In this document: in pieces, positions 7,090 to 12,813 of the stretch
How positions within the stretch are numbered: the first letter of the stretch is position 1
Layout of the letters: each line of letters opens with the position of its first letter
Assembly (NCBI GenBank): GCA_003520455.1
Contig: DOUV01000147.1
Location: 10,629 to 23,441, forward strand
Origin: Chloroflexota bacterium
GTDB taxonomy: Bacteria > Chloroflexota > Anaerolineae > Ardenticatenales > Ardenticatenaceae
DNA length: 12,813 bases
Direction: 5' to 3'
The notes under the pieces: model-generated
The model's database searches: none
The model's input: the letters and a program-made list of their open reading frames with translations, nothing else
Told to the model about the DNA's origin: nothing
Program-made: the position numbers and the translations under genes

Positions 7090-7104
7090 TGGCACGGAAT
7101 TTGC
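7090..7104 (+). promoter_or_regulatory. near-consensus -24/-12 (sigma54-type) promoter
   Basis: TGGCACGGAATTTGC matches the sigma54 consensus TGGCACG-N4-TTGC exactly, with the diagnostic GG and GC dinucleotides 10 bp apart. The predicted start near 7116 leaves a short leader containing AGGAGG (7131-7136) before the ATG at 7144. An 11-bp inverted repeat CCGCTTAGCGG at 7013-7023, about 70 bp upstream, could be an enhancer-binding site but is short. Confidence 0.55.
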
Positions 7105-7143
7105 GGCTGCCGGCAGAGTAACATGACAAGAGGAGGGTTTTCT

Positions 7144-7707
7144 ATGGCTCAAACACCTACAAGGCGGAAACCGTTGATGGAACCGAGCGACCAGGCGACG
7201 GAAAAGCACGTGCGCCTGGCCGTAAACCAGGGCGCTGCCTTCGAGCGCGCCCTCACCGCGATGACTATGGAGAAAGCCCCCGGCGCCGAGAAGCGCGCCG
7301 GCGACTACATCGTTGGCTACGCCGTCGAAAGAGCCGAGGGGCTGTACCATCTCCGCAATGGACAGCTGCACTGGGACGAACGGAAGGAGGAAAACGCCCA
7401 CATCGAGGTGGTCGTTCGGGATGCGTCAGACGGGCGTTTCATCCCCGGCCTGACCGTCTACGCCACGCTCATTGACAGCACAGGAAACGACGTCGGCACC
7501 CACCAGCAGCCGTTCCTCTGGCACCCCTGGCTCTATCATTACGGCCGCAACTGGCAGGTGCCCGCCGACGGCACCTACACGATTCGGCTGCGGATCGAGG
7601 CGCCTGAGTTTGGCCGCCACGACAAGATCAATGGGCAGCGCTACGGCGAGCCGGTAGAGGTTGAGTTCACAGACGTCAGGATCCAGACCGGCCAGAAGAA
7701 GAGCTGA
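7144..7707 (+). CDS. P19/Tp34-family (iron transport-associated) metal-binding protein, no signal peptide
   Basis: The 187-residue protein has a cupredoxin-like core at about 83-178 that matches the P19/Tp34 family: AHIEVVVRD (H86, E88), FIPGLTVYATL, PFLWHPWLYHYG (H132) and FGRHDKINGQRYGEPVEVEF (H159). In that family the corresponding His/Glu residues bind copper or iron, and the proteins assist iron uptake, usually in the periplasm beside an FTR1-like permease. Here there is no signal peptide or lipobox, no permease is nearby, and about 80 polar residues precede the core, so a cytoplasmic metal-binding or stress role is possible. The ATG at 7144 follows AGGAGG by 7 nt and lies downstream of the -24/-12 promoter, which excludes the longer frame from 7057. 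It is divergent from the peroxiredoxin operon. Family assignment is from motif memory, not a search. Confidence 0.7.
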   Translation: MAQTPTRRKPLMEPSDQATEKHVRLAVNQGAAFERALTAMTMEKAPGAEKRAGDYIVGYAVERAEGLYHLRNGQLHWDERKEENAHIEVVVRDASDGRFIPGLTVYATLIDSTGNDVGTHQQPFLWHPWLYHYGRNWQVPADGTYTIRLRIEAPEFGRHDKINGQRYGEPVEVEFTDVRIQTGQKKS

Positions 7708-7714
7708 GCGCTCG

Positions 7715-7762
7715 CAACAGGAAACGGAAGGCGCGCGAACTCACGCCTTACGTTTCCTGTTG
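7715..7762. terminator. long hairpin between convergent genes, probable bidirectional terminator
   Basis: The arms at 7715-7733 and 7744-7762 pair at 18 of 19 positions (CAACAGGAAACG and AAGGCG against CGCCTT and CGTTTCCTGTTG) around a 10-nt loop. The hairpin begins 8 nt after the P19-like stop and covers the last codons of the ClC gene. There is no strong T-run, so termination efficiency is uncertain. Confidence 0.6.
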
Positions 7763-9838
7763 TGGTCCTTCGAGCTCGGGCAGGGGCTCGCGAACAGCCG
7801 CCCCGCCGGCCAATGCCTGCCGCACAGCATCCGCCGTATCTTGGCGAGTGAGCATAACCATTGTATCCCCTGCTTGAAGCAGGGTCTCACCGTGGGGAAT
7901 CAGGACCTGGTGCTCACGCCGAATCGACGTGATCAGAGCTTGCCGCGGGAGCGCCAGATCTTTGATCCGCCGTCCGACGGCCGCCATCTCCCCCGAGAGT
8001 GAGATCTCGAGAATCTCGGTATCTGTGAGGTGCCCCAGCCGCAGGCTTTGTTTCCGGTGTTGCGTTTCCAACTTGCGCAGAATGGCGTGGCTGTAGGCCC
8101 GAACGATATTCTGCCGTCGTAATAGTCCCACCAATTGTGTCGGGTCATCGGGGTCCACCACGGGAATTCGCCCGACATCTCGGTCACTCATGTACCGCAA
8201 TGCCTTCGAGAGAGGATCGTTCGGCAACGCAGTGACGACGTCCCGTTTGGTGATGTCGGCCACGGTACGCCCCACGATCGGGCCGAGGGCCGCCGCCCGT
8301 TCCAGGTCCTGAACGGTCACCACACCGAGAAAGTGTCCCTCGCGGTCGAGCACCGGGAAGCCGTGATGGTGCGTCCGGACGAAGGTAGCGGCGAGTTCTT
8401 CCAGGCTCATCTCGGCGCGGACGACATCCGGGTTCTGCGTCATGACCTCTCCGACCGTCAGGCCTCGCATGACGTCCACATCCCGGTCGCGCTCAAGCGG
8501 AATACCACGCTTGACGAGCTTGAATGTGTAGATGGAATAGCGGCGAAGGTTTTGCGAGAGCAAGGTACTGAGGCCCACGGTGATCATCAGCGGAAGAATC
8601 ATGCGATAGTCACCCGACATCTCAAAGACGATGAGAAACGCCGTGAGCGGTGCGTGAGCGGAGGCGGCAAAGACACTGGCCATCCCGACCAGAGCATACG
8701 CCCCATTACTGGCAGTGACGGCCGGAAAGAGAGCGTGAGCCCAGTGGCCGAAACTTCCACCGAGCATGGCCCCCATGAAGAGCGACGGCGAGAAAATACC
8801 GCCGGAGCTCCCCGATCCGAGCGTGAAGGCCGTCGCCAGCAACTTGGCGATGACTAATATGAGCAGCAATGTCCAGGGAAGGGCGCCCGCCAAGGCCCGC
8901 CCGATCGTGCTCAACCCGGTGCCAAAGACCTGAGGGTAGAGCAGGCCGATGACTCCCACGACGACAGCGCCGACGGCTGGCTTCAGAGCCTCGGGGAAGC
9001 GCCAGAAGTCGAACCGGTCCTCCAGAAAGTACAGAACGCCGACAAACGCCCAGCCCGTCAGCGCGGACAGAACCCCCAGCACAGCGTACAGGGGAAGCTC
9101 CCAGGGACTGACCAGCGTGTAGGACGGGACCACGAAGGCGGGATTAACGCCCAAAAAGTGCCGGCTGACGACGCTGGCTGCGACTGCGGCGACGACCACC
9201 ATACCGAAGTAGTGGGTGGTGAACTCCCCCAGGATCACCTCCATCGCGAAGATGACACCTGCAATCGGGGCATTGAAGGTCGCGGCGATGCCGGCGGCTG
9301 CCCCGCAGGCCACCAGCGTGACGGCCTGTTCTGTTCTCAGCCGCATGAACTGAGCTGCAGTAGAACCGAGGGCTGCGCCGACCTGCACGATGGGTCCCTC
9401 ACGCCCGGCTGAGGCCCCGGTCCCGATCGCGACGGCGGAAGCAAGCGATTTTACCACCGCGACTCGCGGACGAATGCGGCCTCCCTGCATGATAATGGCC
9501 TGCATCACCTCGGGGACACCATGCCCCTTCGCCTCGACGGCCCAGTAGGCGATCATCGGACCGACAATCAGGCCGCCGATGACGGGAACCAGAACGATCC
9601 AGGCGGGTCCCAACAGTCCCAGAAGGTGCGGCAACTCGCGCTCAAAGGCGAAGCGCGTTACCCAATCAATGGCTTTGATAAATATCACCGCAGATAAGCC
9701 CGTCCCAAAACCAACCACAATAGCAACAGCCATGAGGACGGCGGTGCTTTGGACGTCAAGACGAGCTGCCATTTGTTGAAGGGCCCGTACAAGCGGGTTG
9801 GAGTTGACCGGCGTCGGCTCGCCATGCGCTGACGGCAT
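7748..9838 (-). CDS. ClC-family chloride channel/transporter with CBS pair and TrkA-C domain
   Basis: The 696-residue membrane protein has about 400 residues of ClC pore region followed by two CBS domains (about 461-518 and 525-583) and an RCK/TrkA-C domain (about 600-676), which may sense nucleotides or other ligands. Pore motifs are GHGVPE (105-110, where E. coli ClC has GSGIPE), GREGP with gating Glu147, GGIFSP (346-351) and the inner-gate tyrosine Y437. The position of the E. coli intracellular proton glutamate (E203) is Val201, as in eukaryotic ClC channels. Passive chloride conduction is therefore plausible, though proton coupling by another route cannot be excluded. The ATG at 9838 is preceded by GGAGGT with 6-nt spacing. 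No convincing promoter is seen; the upstream leader has a terminator and hairpins on the same strand. Monocistronic. Confidence 0.93.
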   Translation of the reverse strand: MPSAHGEPTPVNSNPLVRALQQMAARLDVQSTAVLMAVAIVVGFGTGLSAVIFIKAIDWVTRFAFERELPHLLGLLGPAWIVLVPVIGGLIVGPMIAYWAVEAKGHGVPEVMQAIIMQGGRIRPRVAVVKSLASAVAIGTGASAGREGPIVQVGAALGSTAAQFMRLRTEQAVTLVACGAAAGIAATFNAPIAGVIFAMEVILGEFTTHYFGMVVVAAVAASVVSRHFLGVNPAFVVPSYTLVSPWELPLYAVLGVLSALTGWAFVGVLYFLEDRFDFWRFPEALKPAVGAVVVGVIGLLYPQVFGTGLSTIGRALAGALPWTLLLILVIAKLLATAFTLGSGSSGGIFSPSLFMGAMLGGSFGHWAHALFPAVTASNGAYALVGMASVFAASAHAPLTAFLIVFEMSGDYRMILPLMITVGLSTLLSQNLRRYSIYTFKLVKRGIPLERDRDVDVMRGLTVGEVMTQNPDVVRAEMSLEELAATFVRTHHHGFPVLDREGHFLGVVTVQDLERAAALGPIVGRTVADITKRDVVTALPNDPLSKALRYMSDRDVGRIPVVDPDDPTQLVGLLRRQNIVRAYSHAILRKLETQHRKQSLRLGHLTDTEILEISLSGEMAAVGRRIKDLALPRQALITSIRREHQVLIPHGETLLQAGDTMVMLTRQDTADAVRQALAGGAAVREPLPELEGPQQET

Positions 9839-9855
9839 TCTCTGACCTCCTCAAT

Positions 9856-9879
9856 GCCTCTCGTTGAGCGACGAGAGGC
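9856..9879 (-). promoter_or_regulatory. perfect 9-bp hairpin beside the ClC SD
   Basis: GCCTCTCGT and ACGAGAGGC are perfect complements around a 6-nt loop. In the ClC transcript the stem ends 5 nt before GGAGGT. The CCTC in the 5' arm could alternatively pair with the GAGG of the SD, so it may act as a translational switch or as a 5' stabilising stem. Confidence 0.5.
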
Positions 9880-9925
9880 GATCTGCACATCTGTCCGGCT
9901 CCATCTTTTTACAGAACCGCGCGAG

Positions 9926-9952
9926 AAAAAGCCCAGGGCTGGAAGCCCTGGG
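9926..9952 (-). terminator. intrinsic-terminator-like hairpin upstream of the ClC gene (candidate attenuator)
   Basis: On the minus strand CCCAGGGCT, a 3-nt loop and AGCCCTGGG form a perfect 9-bp GC-rich stem followed by CTTTTT. It lies about 90 nt before the ClC start codon and no gene on this strand ends just upstream. It could therefore be an attenuator in the ClC leader. On the plus strand no T-run follows. Confidence 0.65.
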
Positions 9953-9982
9953 AGTCCCTGCTCTGATCGGCGAATTGCGGTT

Positions 9983-10118
9983 GGAGGGCCGGACGGCCTC
10001 CGCCCGGGACGCGCGCCGCCCCTCCGTCGCGCTCGCAGGCACAGCGAGTACCGCCTGGCGGTCGGGAAGGTGGGATGGCCCCCTGGGGGGAGAGGCGCAG
10101 ATCAGGCGCCCCTCCCCC
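9983..10118 (-). ncRNA. hairpin-rich, gene-free leader region upstream of ClC (candidate structured RNA)
   Basis: Four hairpins succeed one another: 9983-10001 (GGAGG/CCTCC plus CC/GG with one bulge), 10032-10048 (CTCGC/GCGAG), 10050-10062 (ACCG/CGGT) and 10086-10118 (12 of 13 pairs, loop of 7). Together with the terminator-like stem and the SD-proximal stem they form a run of six on the ClC-sense strand. No match to the crcB fluoride motif or another riboswitch I know could be made. High GC makes some stems expected by chance. Strand and function are inferred. Confidence 0.3.
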
Positions 10119-10620
10119 AACCCCGACGCCGCCACCAGGATCTTTCTGTCCGCGGGAGCCGCCACATCACGCTTGAGGGAATCTGCGCCGGCATCTAGCG
10201 GACGGCAGGAAGGCTGTCGGACGTGAACGGGACGGCACTCTCCCGCCGATCGCAAGGCCCTCTGCAACCGTGATCCGACCCAGCACCCAAGATGCAATCA
10301 CAAAACTGGTTCACAATTCCGTCTTTATCGGAAGGCGAACCTTAATTCCAGGCCGACCATCGGGCCACCGACAAGCACCCTGACCCCAACAGGCAGCCGC
10401 ACCCGCGCGAAGCGATTGCCAACCGCGAATATGGCGCGGAGTACGCCACGGCCACGCCCGCCGCGAGAATGCCGGCGCCGCGCAGCGCAACGAGTCGGGA
10501 TCGGATTGACTCGCCTCTCAGTGGAGCGCATGCCGCGCTCGAATGTCCCGAAGCTACAGCGATTCTACCCTGGGTCGAGCGAAGGCGCCAACTCCTCAGG
10601 ACTCCTCGTCGCAGTACCAG
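10119..10620. other. gene-free stretch between the ClC leader and the signalling operon
   Basis: No credible gene, RNA gene or mobile element was seen. Long frames on both strands lack SDs and have the arginine-rich look of GC-rich non-coding DNA. A TCACAA pair occurs at 10298-10303 and 10311-10316, and a possible protein remnant lies at 10325-10531. Confidence 0.5.
10325..10531 (-). pseudogene. possible remnant of a membrane or barrel protein C-terminus
   Basis: The last 35 residues of this minus-strand frame, with RLPVGVRVLVGG and GLELRFAFR before the stop, alternate hydrophobic and polar residues like terminal beta strands. The upstream half is arginine-rich and has no SD. This may be a decayed gene end or chance; I recognise no family. 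Confidence 0.12.
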
Positions 10621-10624
10621 TTGT

Positions 10625-10653
10625 TTGACACCTCTATTGCCGAGTGTTACTAT
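10625..10653 (+). promoter_or_regulatory. strong sigma70-type promoter of the stressosome operon
   Basis: A perfect TTGACA (10625-10630) and TACTAT (10648-10653; five of six) are 17 bp apart. Transcription should start near 10660, giving a leader of about 40 nt with AGGAGG at 10688-10693 before the first ATG. Confidence 0.75.
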
Positions 10654-10700
10654 TTTTTGTCGCGCCGCGACGTCAGGATATTTCCCTAGGAGGATAACCA

Positions 10701-11081
10701 ATGGCTCGTGTCTTGCTAGTGGAAGACGATCACGGCATCGCGATCCTCATCGGTGCGATTCTCGAAGACGAGGGCCACCGCGTCGTCCACGTGGAGAACG
10801 TACCGGAGAACCTTGATCTTCTGAAAAGCGACCCCGTCGATCTCATTATTTGCGACCTGGCGAATGGACTCTCCGTCGAGGACCGATGGTGGCCGGTTCT
10901 CGCGCTTCGAGAAGTACTCGACGATGTTCCCATCCTTGTTTGCACCGCTCATCCGATGGCCGTCCTCGACGCCGCCCAAATACACTCGGTGGCGGGCCTT
11001 TTGCCCAAGCCCTTCGGGTACGACGAACTGGTGCAGCGTGTGCAAGAAATCTTGAGCGGCCAGACGCTGTACTCCGGCTGA
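10701..11081 (+). CDS. single-domain response regulator (receiver domain only)
   Basis: The 126-residue protein is a complete CheY-like receiver domain with the acidic pair D9/D10 in LLVEDD, phospho-acceptor D52 in LIICDL, the switch T82 in LVCTAHP and K103 in LPKPF. There is no output domain, so it must act through a protein partner after phosphorylation by a sensor kinase that is not in the window. The start has AGGAGG 7 nt upstream. It is first in an operon with rsbR-rsbS-rsbT (25-bp gap to the next gene), suggesting that two-component phosphorylation feeds into or out of the stressosome. Cytoplasmic. Confidence 0.9.
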   Translation: MARVLLVEDDHGIAILIGAILEDEGHRVVHVENVPENLDLLKSDPVDLIICDLANGLSVEDRWWPVLALREVLDDVPILVCTAHPMAVLDAAQIHSVAGLLPKPFGYDELVQRVQEILSGQTLYSG

Positions 11082-11106
11082 TCCACGAACTCGAGGAAGG
11101 ATTTGC

Positions 11107-11973
11107 ATGCCAACAACCGAGGCGCTCACCTTCAGCCTCTCCGACATCCTGGCCCGCCATGGACGCGACATCTTGCCCACCTACGTGGCGGCTCAACAGG
11201 TTACTCGCGCCCCGCAGCTCCTGAGCCGCGAGGAGTTGGAACGCCAGTGCGCGCTTATTCTTGATCAGCTCCAGTCGGGCAGGACGTACGATCCCAGCGC
11301 CGCGTCCTATGATCCCCTCCGCCAGACATTGGCCTCGATCAGTCGCACCCGTGCCGTTCAAGGCTTCACCCCAGCCGAGACGGCGACGTTCGTCTTCTCG
11401 CTCAAAGAGGTGCTGCTGCCCTACCTCGAGCAGGCGCTGGCCGATGACCCGCAAGAGCTCGCCCACCAGCTCTTCGCTCTGAACCGGCTGCTCGACGCAT
11501 TCGGCCTGTTGACGTTCGAGACGTACGTGGAAGGACGCGAGGCCCTCATACGCGAGCAGAGCCAGGCGATCCTCGAGCTCTCAACGCCCGTGGTTCAGCT
11601 CTGGGAGGGCATCCTGGTCTTGCCGATCATTGGCTCGATCGATACCGCCCGCACGCAACAGATTATGGAAAACCTGCTCAACCGCATCGTCGAGACCGGC
11701 TCGAGTATAGTCATCGTCGATATCACCGGCGTGCCGGCGGTCGATACAGCGGTGGCCAAACACTTGCTCCAGACCGTCTCGGCGGCCCGGCTGGTCGGCG
11801 CCGAGACGGTCATTGTCGGCATCTCAGCCCACGTTGCACAAACGCTGGTCCACCTCGGCGTCGAGCTGTCCGAGGTCATCACACGAACCGGCCTGGCGAA
11901 AGGGTTGGAGTACGCCTTAGAGCGGACTGGACAGATGATCGTCCGCATCCCGAATGCGCGGGAGAGAGAGTAG
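11107..11973 (+). CDS. rsbR: RsbR-type stressosome sensor/scaffold protein (N-terminal sensor plus STAS)
   Basis: The 288-residue protein has an all-helical N-terminal domain (about 1-155) like the RsbRD-type sensor region, then a linker helix and a STAS domain (about 160-285). The STAS part closely follows B. subtilis RsbR: ELSTPVVQLW, PIIGSIDTAR, IVDITGVPAVDTAVAKHL and GAETVIVGI. Both threonines expected to be phosphorylated by RsbT are present, T180 in SIDT and T214 in AVDT, inferred to match T171 and T205 of B. subtilis. With RsbS it should build the large stressosome particle that holds RsbT until stress. The ATG at 11107 follows AGGAAGG. Its gap to rsbS is 6 bp. The N-terminal ligand is unknown; haem or other cofactors cannot be judged from the sequence. 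Confidence 0.88.
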   Translation: MPTTEALTFSLSDILARHGRDILPTYVAAQQVTRAPQLLSREELERQCALILDQLQSGRTYDPSAASYDPLRQTLASISRTRAVQGFTPAETATFVFSLKEVLLPYLEQALADDPQELAHQLFALNRLLDAFGLLTFETYVEGREALIREQSQAILELSTPVVQLWEGILVLPIIGSIDTARTQQIMENLLNRIVETGSSIVIVDITGVPAVDTAVAKHLLQTVSAARLVGAETVIVGISAHVAQTLVHLGVELSEVITRTGLAKGLEYALERTGQMIVRIPNARERE

Positions 11974-11979
11974 TCTAGA

Positions 11980-12357
11980 GTGGTCCAAGTTCCTATCATT
12001 CGCATCGGCACGACCCTGATCGTGACTCCCCAGGAGGCGATTCACGACCGGGCAGCCTTCGACCTCCAGAATCAAATCACGGCCGCCATCGAGCGCACGG
12101 AGGCCAGGGGGCTGATCCTGGACATCACCGCGCTCGACCTCGTCGATTCGTTTCTCGGCCGGATGCTGAACGATATTGCCGCGATGGCCCGCCTCATGGG
12201 CACCCAGACGGTTCTCGTTGGCATCCAGCCCGCCGTTGCGATCACGTTGACGGAGCTTGGGCTCCAGCTCAAAGATATTCATACGGCGGTGAACGTCGAG
12301 ATGGCCCTCCGGCGGCTCTCCCCGCGCAGTTCGGACGTCATCTACAATGGTCTCTAG
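11980..12357 (+). CDS. rsbS: RsbS STAS-domain stressosome scaffold, RsbT antagonist
   Basis: The 125-residue protein is a stand-alone STAS domain. The phospho-acceptor serine is S57 in LDITALDLVDSFLGR, equivalent to S59 of B. subtilis RsbS; phosphorylation by RsbT releases the kinase from the stressosome. The start is GTG at 11980 (MVQVPIIRIG), with the purine run GGAGAGAGAG upstream, and this fits the family N-terminus. It follows rsbR by 6 bp and overlaps rsbT by 11 bp, so the products are probably made in coordinated amounts. Cytoplasmic. Confidence 0.93.
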   Translation: MVQVPIIRIGTTLIVTPQEAIHDRAAFDLQNQITAAIERTEARGLILDITALDLVDSFLGRMLNDIAAMARLMGTQTVLVGIQPAVAITLTELGLQLKDIHTAVNVEMALRRLSPRSSDVIYNGL

Positions 12358-12757
12358 CCCTCTACCGATTTCCGTCGATATTCTGCGCGAGGAGGATATT
12401 ATTATCGCCCGCCAGCGCGGGCGCGAGATGGCCCGCGAGCTTGGCTTTGGCCTCGTCGATCAGTCCCGGATCGCCACGTCCATCTCTGAGCTGACGCGCA
12501 ATATCCTGCGCTATGCTCAGCAGGGCACCACCGTCCTCCGCCCGCTTGACCACTTGGGACACCGCGGAATCGAGATCGTGTGCCAGGACCGGGGACCCGG
12601 GATTCCCGATGTGCAGGCAGCGCTCGAGGGACAAATCGCGAGCGCCAGGGGTCTGGGTATCGGGTTGTCCGGCACTCGCCGGCTGATGGACGAAATGGAG
12701 ATCGAGAGCGTCCCCGGCCAAGGCACGAAGGTGACCATCCGGAAGTGGCTGAGGTAG
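12347..12757 (+). CDS. rsbT: RsbT serine/threonine kinase (GHKL ATPase) of the stressosome
   Basis: The 136-residue protein is a GHKL ATPase. It contains the N box SELTRN (E48, N52), the G1 box DRGPGIP (D81) and the G2 region GLGIGLSGTRRLMDEM (from about 102). The ending TIRKWLR resembles B. subtilis RsbT, which is of similar length. RsbT phosphorylates RsbR and RsbS, then leaves the stressosome to activate a downstream partner, the phosphatase RsbU in B. subtilis. The ATG at 12347 lies within rsbS and has no obvious SD, which suggests translational coupling. Its 3' end overlaps the start of a probable second ATPase gene. Cytoplasmic. Confidence 0.93.
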   Translation: MVSSPLPISVDILREEDIIIARQRGREMARELGFGLVDQSRIATSISELTRNILRYAQQGTTVLRPLDHLGHRGIEIVCQDRGPGIPDVQAALEGQIASARGLGIGLSGTRRLMDEMEIESVPGQGTKVTIRKWLR

Positions 12758-12813
12758 TCGTCATTGAGGTGGTGGAGGAACTGGATGTCGGCCGCGCTCG
12801 GCGGGCCGCGGCC
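12745..12813 (+). CDS. start of a probable GHKL ATPase/SpoIIE-type phosphatase, cut by the right edge
   Basis: From GTG at 12745, in a different frame from rsbT and overlapping its last 13 bp, the reading frame is open to the window edge. It encodes MAEVVVIEVVEELDVGRARR and continues with alanines. The EELDVGRARRAA segment resembles the first helix of RsbT-like GHKL ATPases (compare REEDIIIARQRGREMA in RsbT here). In related operons rsbT is often followed by an ATP-binding SpoIIE-type protein phosphatase or RsbX. Only 23 residues are visible, so start and identity are tentative; GTG at 12769 or 12772 are alternatives. Confidence 0.5.
   Translation, partial: MAEVVVIEVVEELDVGRARRAAA

Noticed and set aside
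9856..10118. Fluoride (crcB) riboswitch upstream of ClC
   Set aside because: I could not find the conserved GGNGAUGG, AACCG and GCUGAUG blocks in order on the ClC-sense strand.
9851..10297. 148-residue minus-strand frame upstream of ClC
   Set aside because: Arginine/alanine/serine-rich composition, no SD, no family resemblance, and it runs through the terminator hairpin.
10342..10701. 119-residue minus-strand frame upstream of the response regulator
   Set aside because: It lies across a strong plus-strand promoter and SD, has no SD of its own and no recognisable motif.

Overview
The window is GC-rich bacterial DNA with compact operons, good Shine-Dalgarno (SD) sequences and recognisable sigma70-type promoters. 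The style of RecJ (GDFDADGVTS motif), the RsbR-RsbS-RsbT stressosome operon and the CBS/TrkA-tailed ClC protein fit Chloroflexota or a similar deep-branching GC-rich phylum. This placement is a weak inference: there is no rRNA or phylogenetic marker to test it.

Layout. Positions 1-107 may hold the tail of a gene entering from the left, followed by a gene-free stretch with degenerate repeats. A lone minus-strand P-loop ATPase (378-1700) has its own AT-rich promoter and visibly lower GC than its neighbours, and looks like an accessory or transferred gene. Next is a minus-strand fmt-lipB operon (2717-3664 and 1935-2720, ATGA overlap), divergent from recJ (4030-5748). The 365-bp space between them carries a promoter for each side and a 17-bp perfect palindrome. 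After recJ comes a convergent minus-strand pair, a peroxiredoxin and a cytoplasmic DsbA-like dithiol protein with overlapping reading frames. Divergent from that pair is a P19/Tp34-type metal-binding protein without a signal peptide, preceded by a near-consensus -24/-12 (sigma54-type) promoter. It converges on a large ClC chloride channel/transporter gene; a 19-bp stem hairpin separates the two.

Upstream of the ClC gene lie about 860 bp without a credible gene. The ClC-proximal part is rich in hairpins on the ClC-sense strand. It includes an intrinsic-terminator-like hairpin about 90 nt before the start codon and a perfect 9-bp hairpin next to the SD. This could be a regulated (attenuator/riboswitch-like) leader and is the most interesting unexplained structure here.

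The right end is a plus-strand signalling operon under a strong sigma70 promoter: single-domain response regulator, RsbR, RsbS, RsbT, then the first codons of a probable second GHKL ATPase/phosphatase, cut by the window edge. RsbR and RsbS would form the stressosome core and RsbT would be the released kinase. The receiver protein suggests two-component input to, or output from, the stressosome. No CRISPR array, tRNA, rRNA, insertion sequence or prophage was seen.
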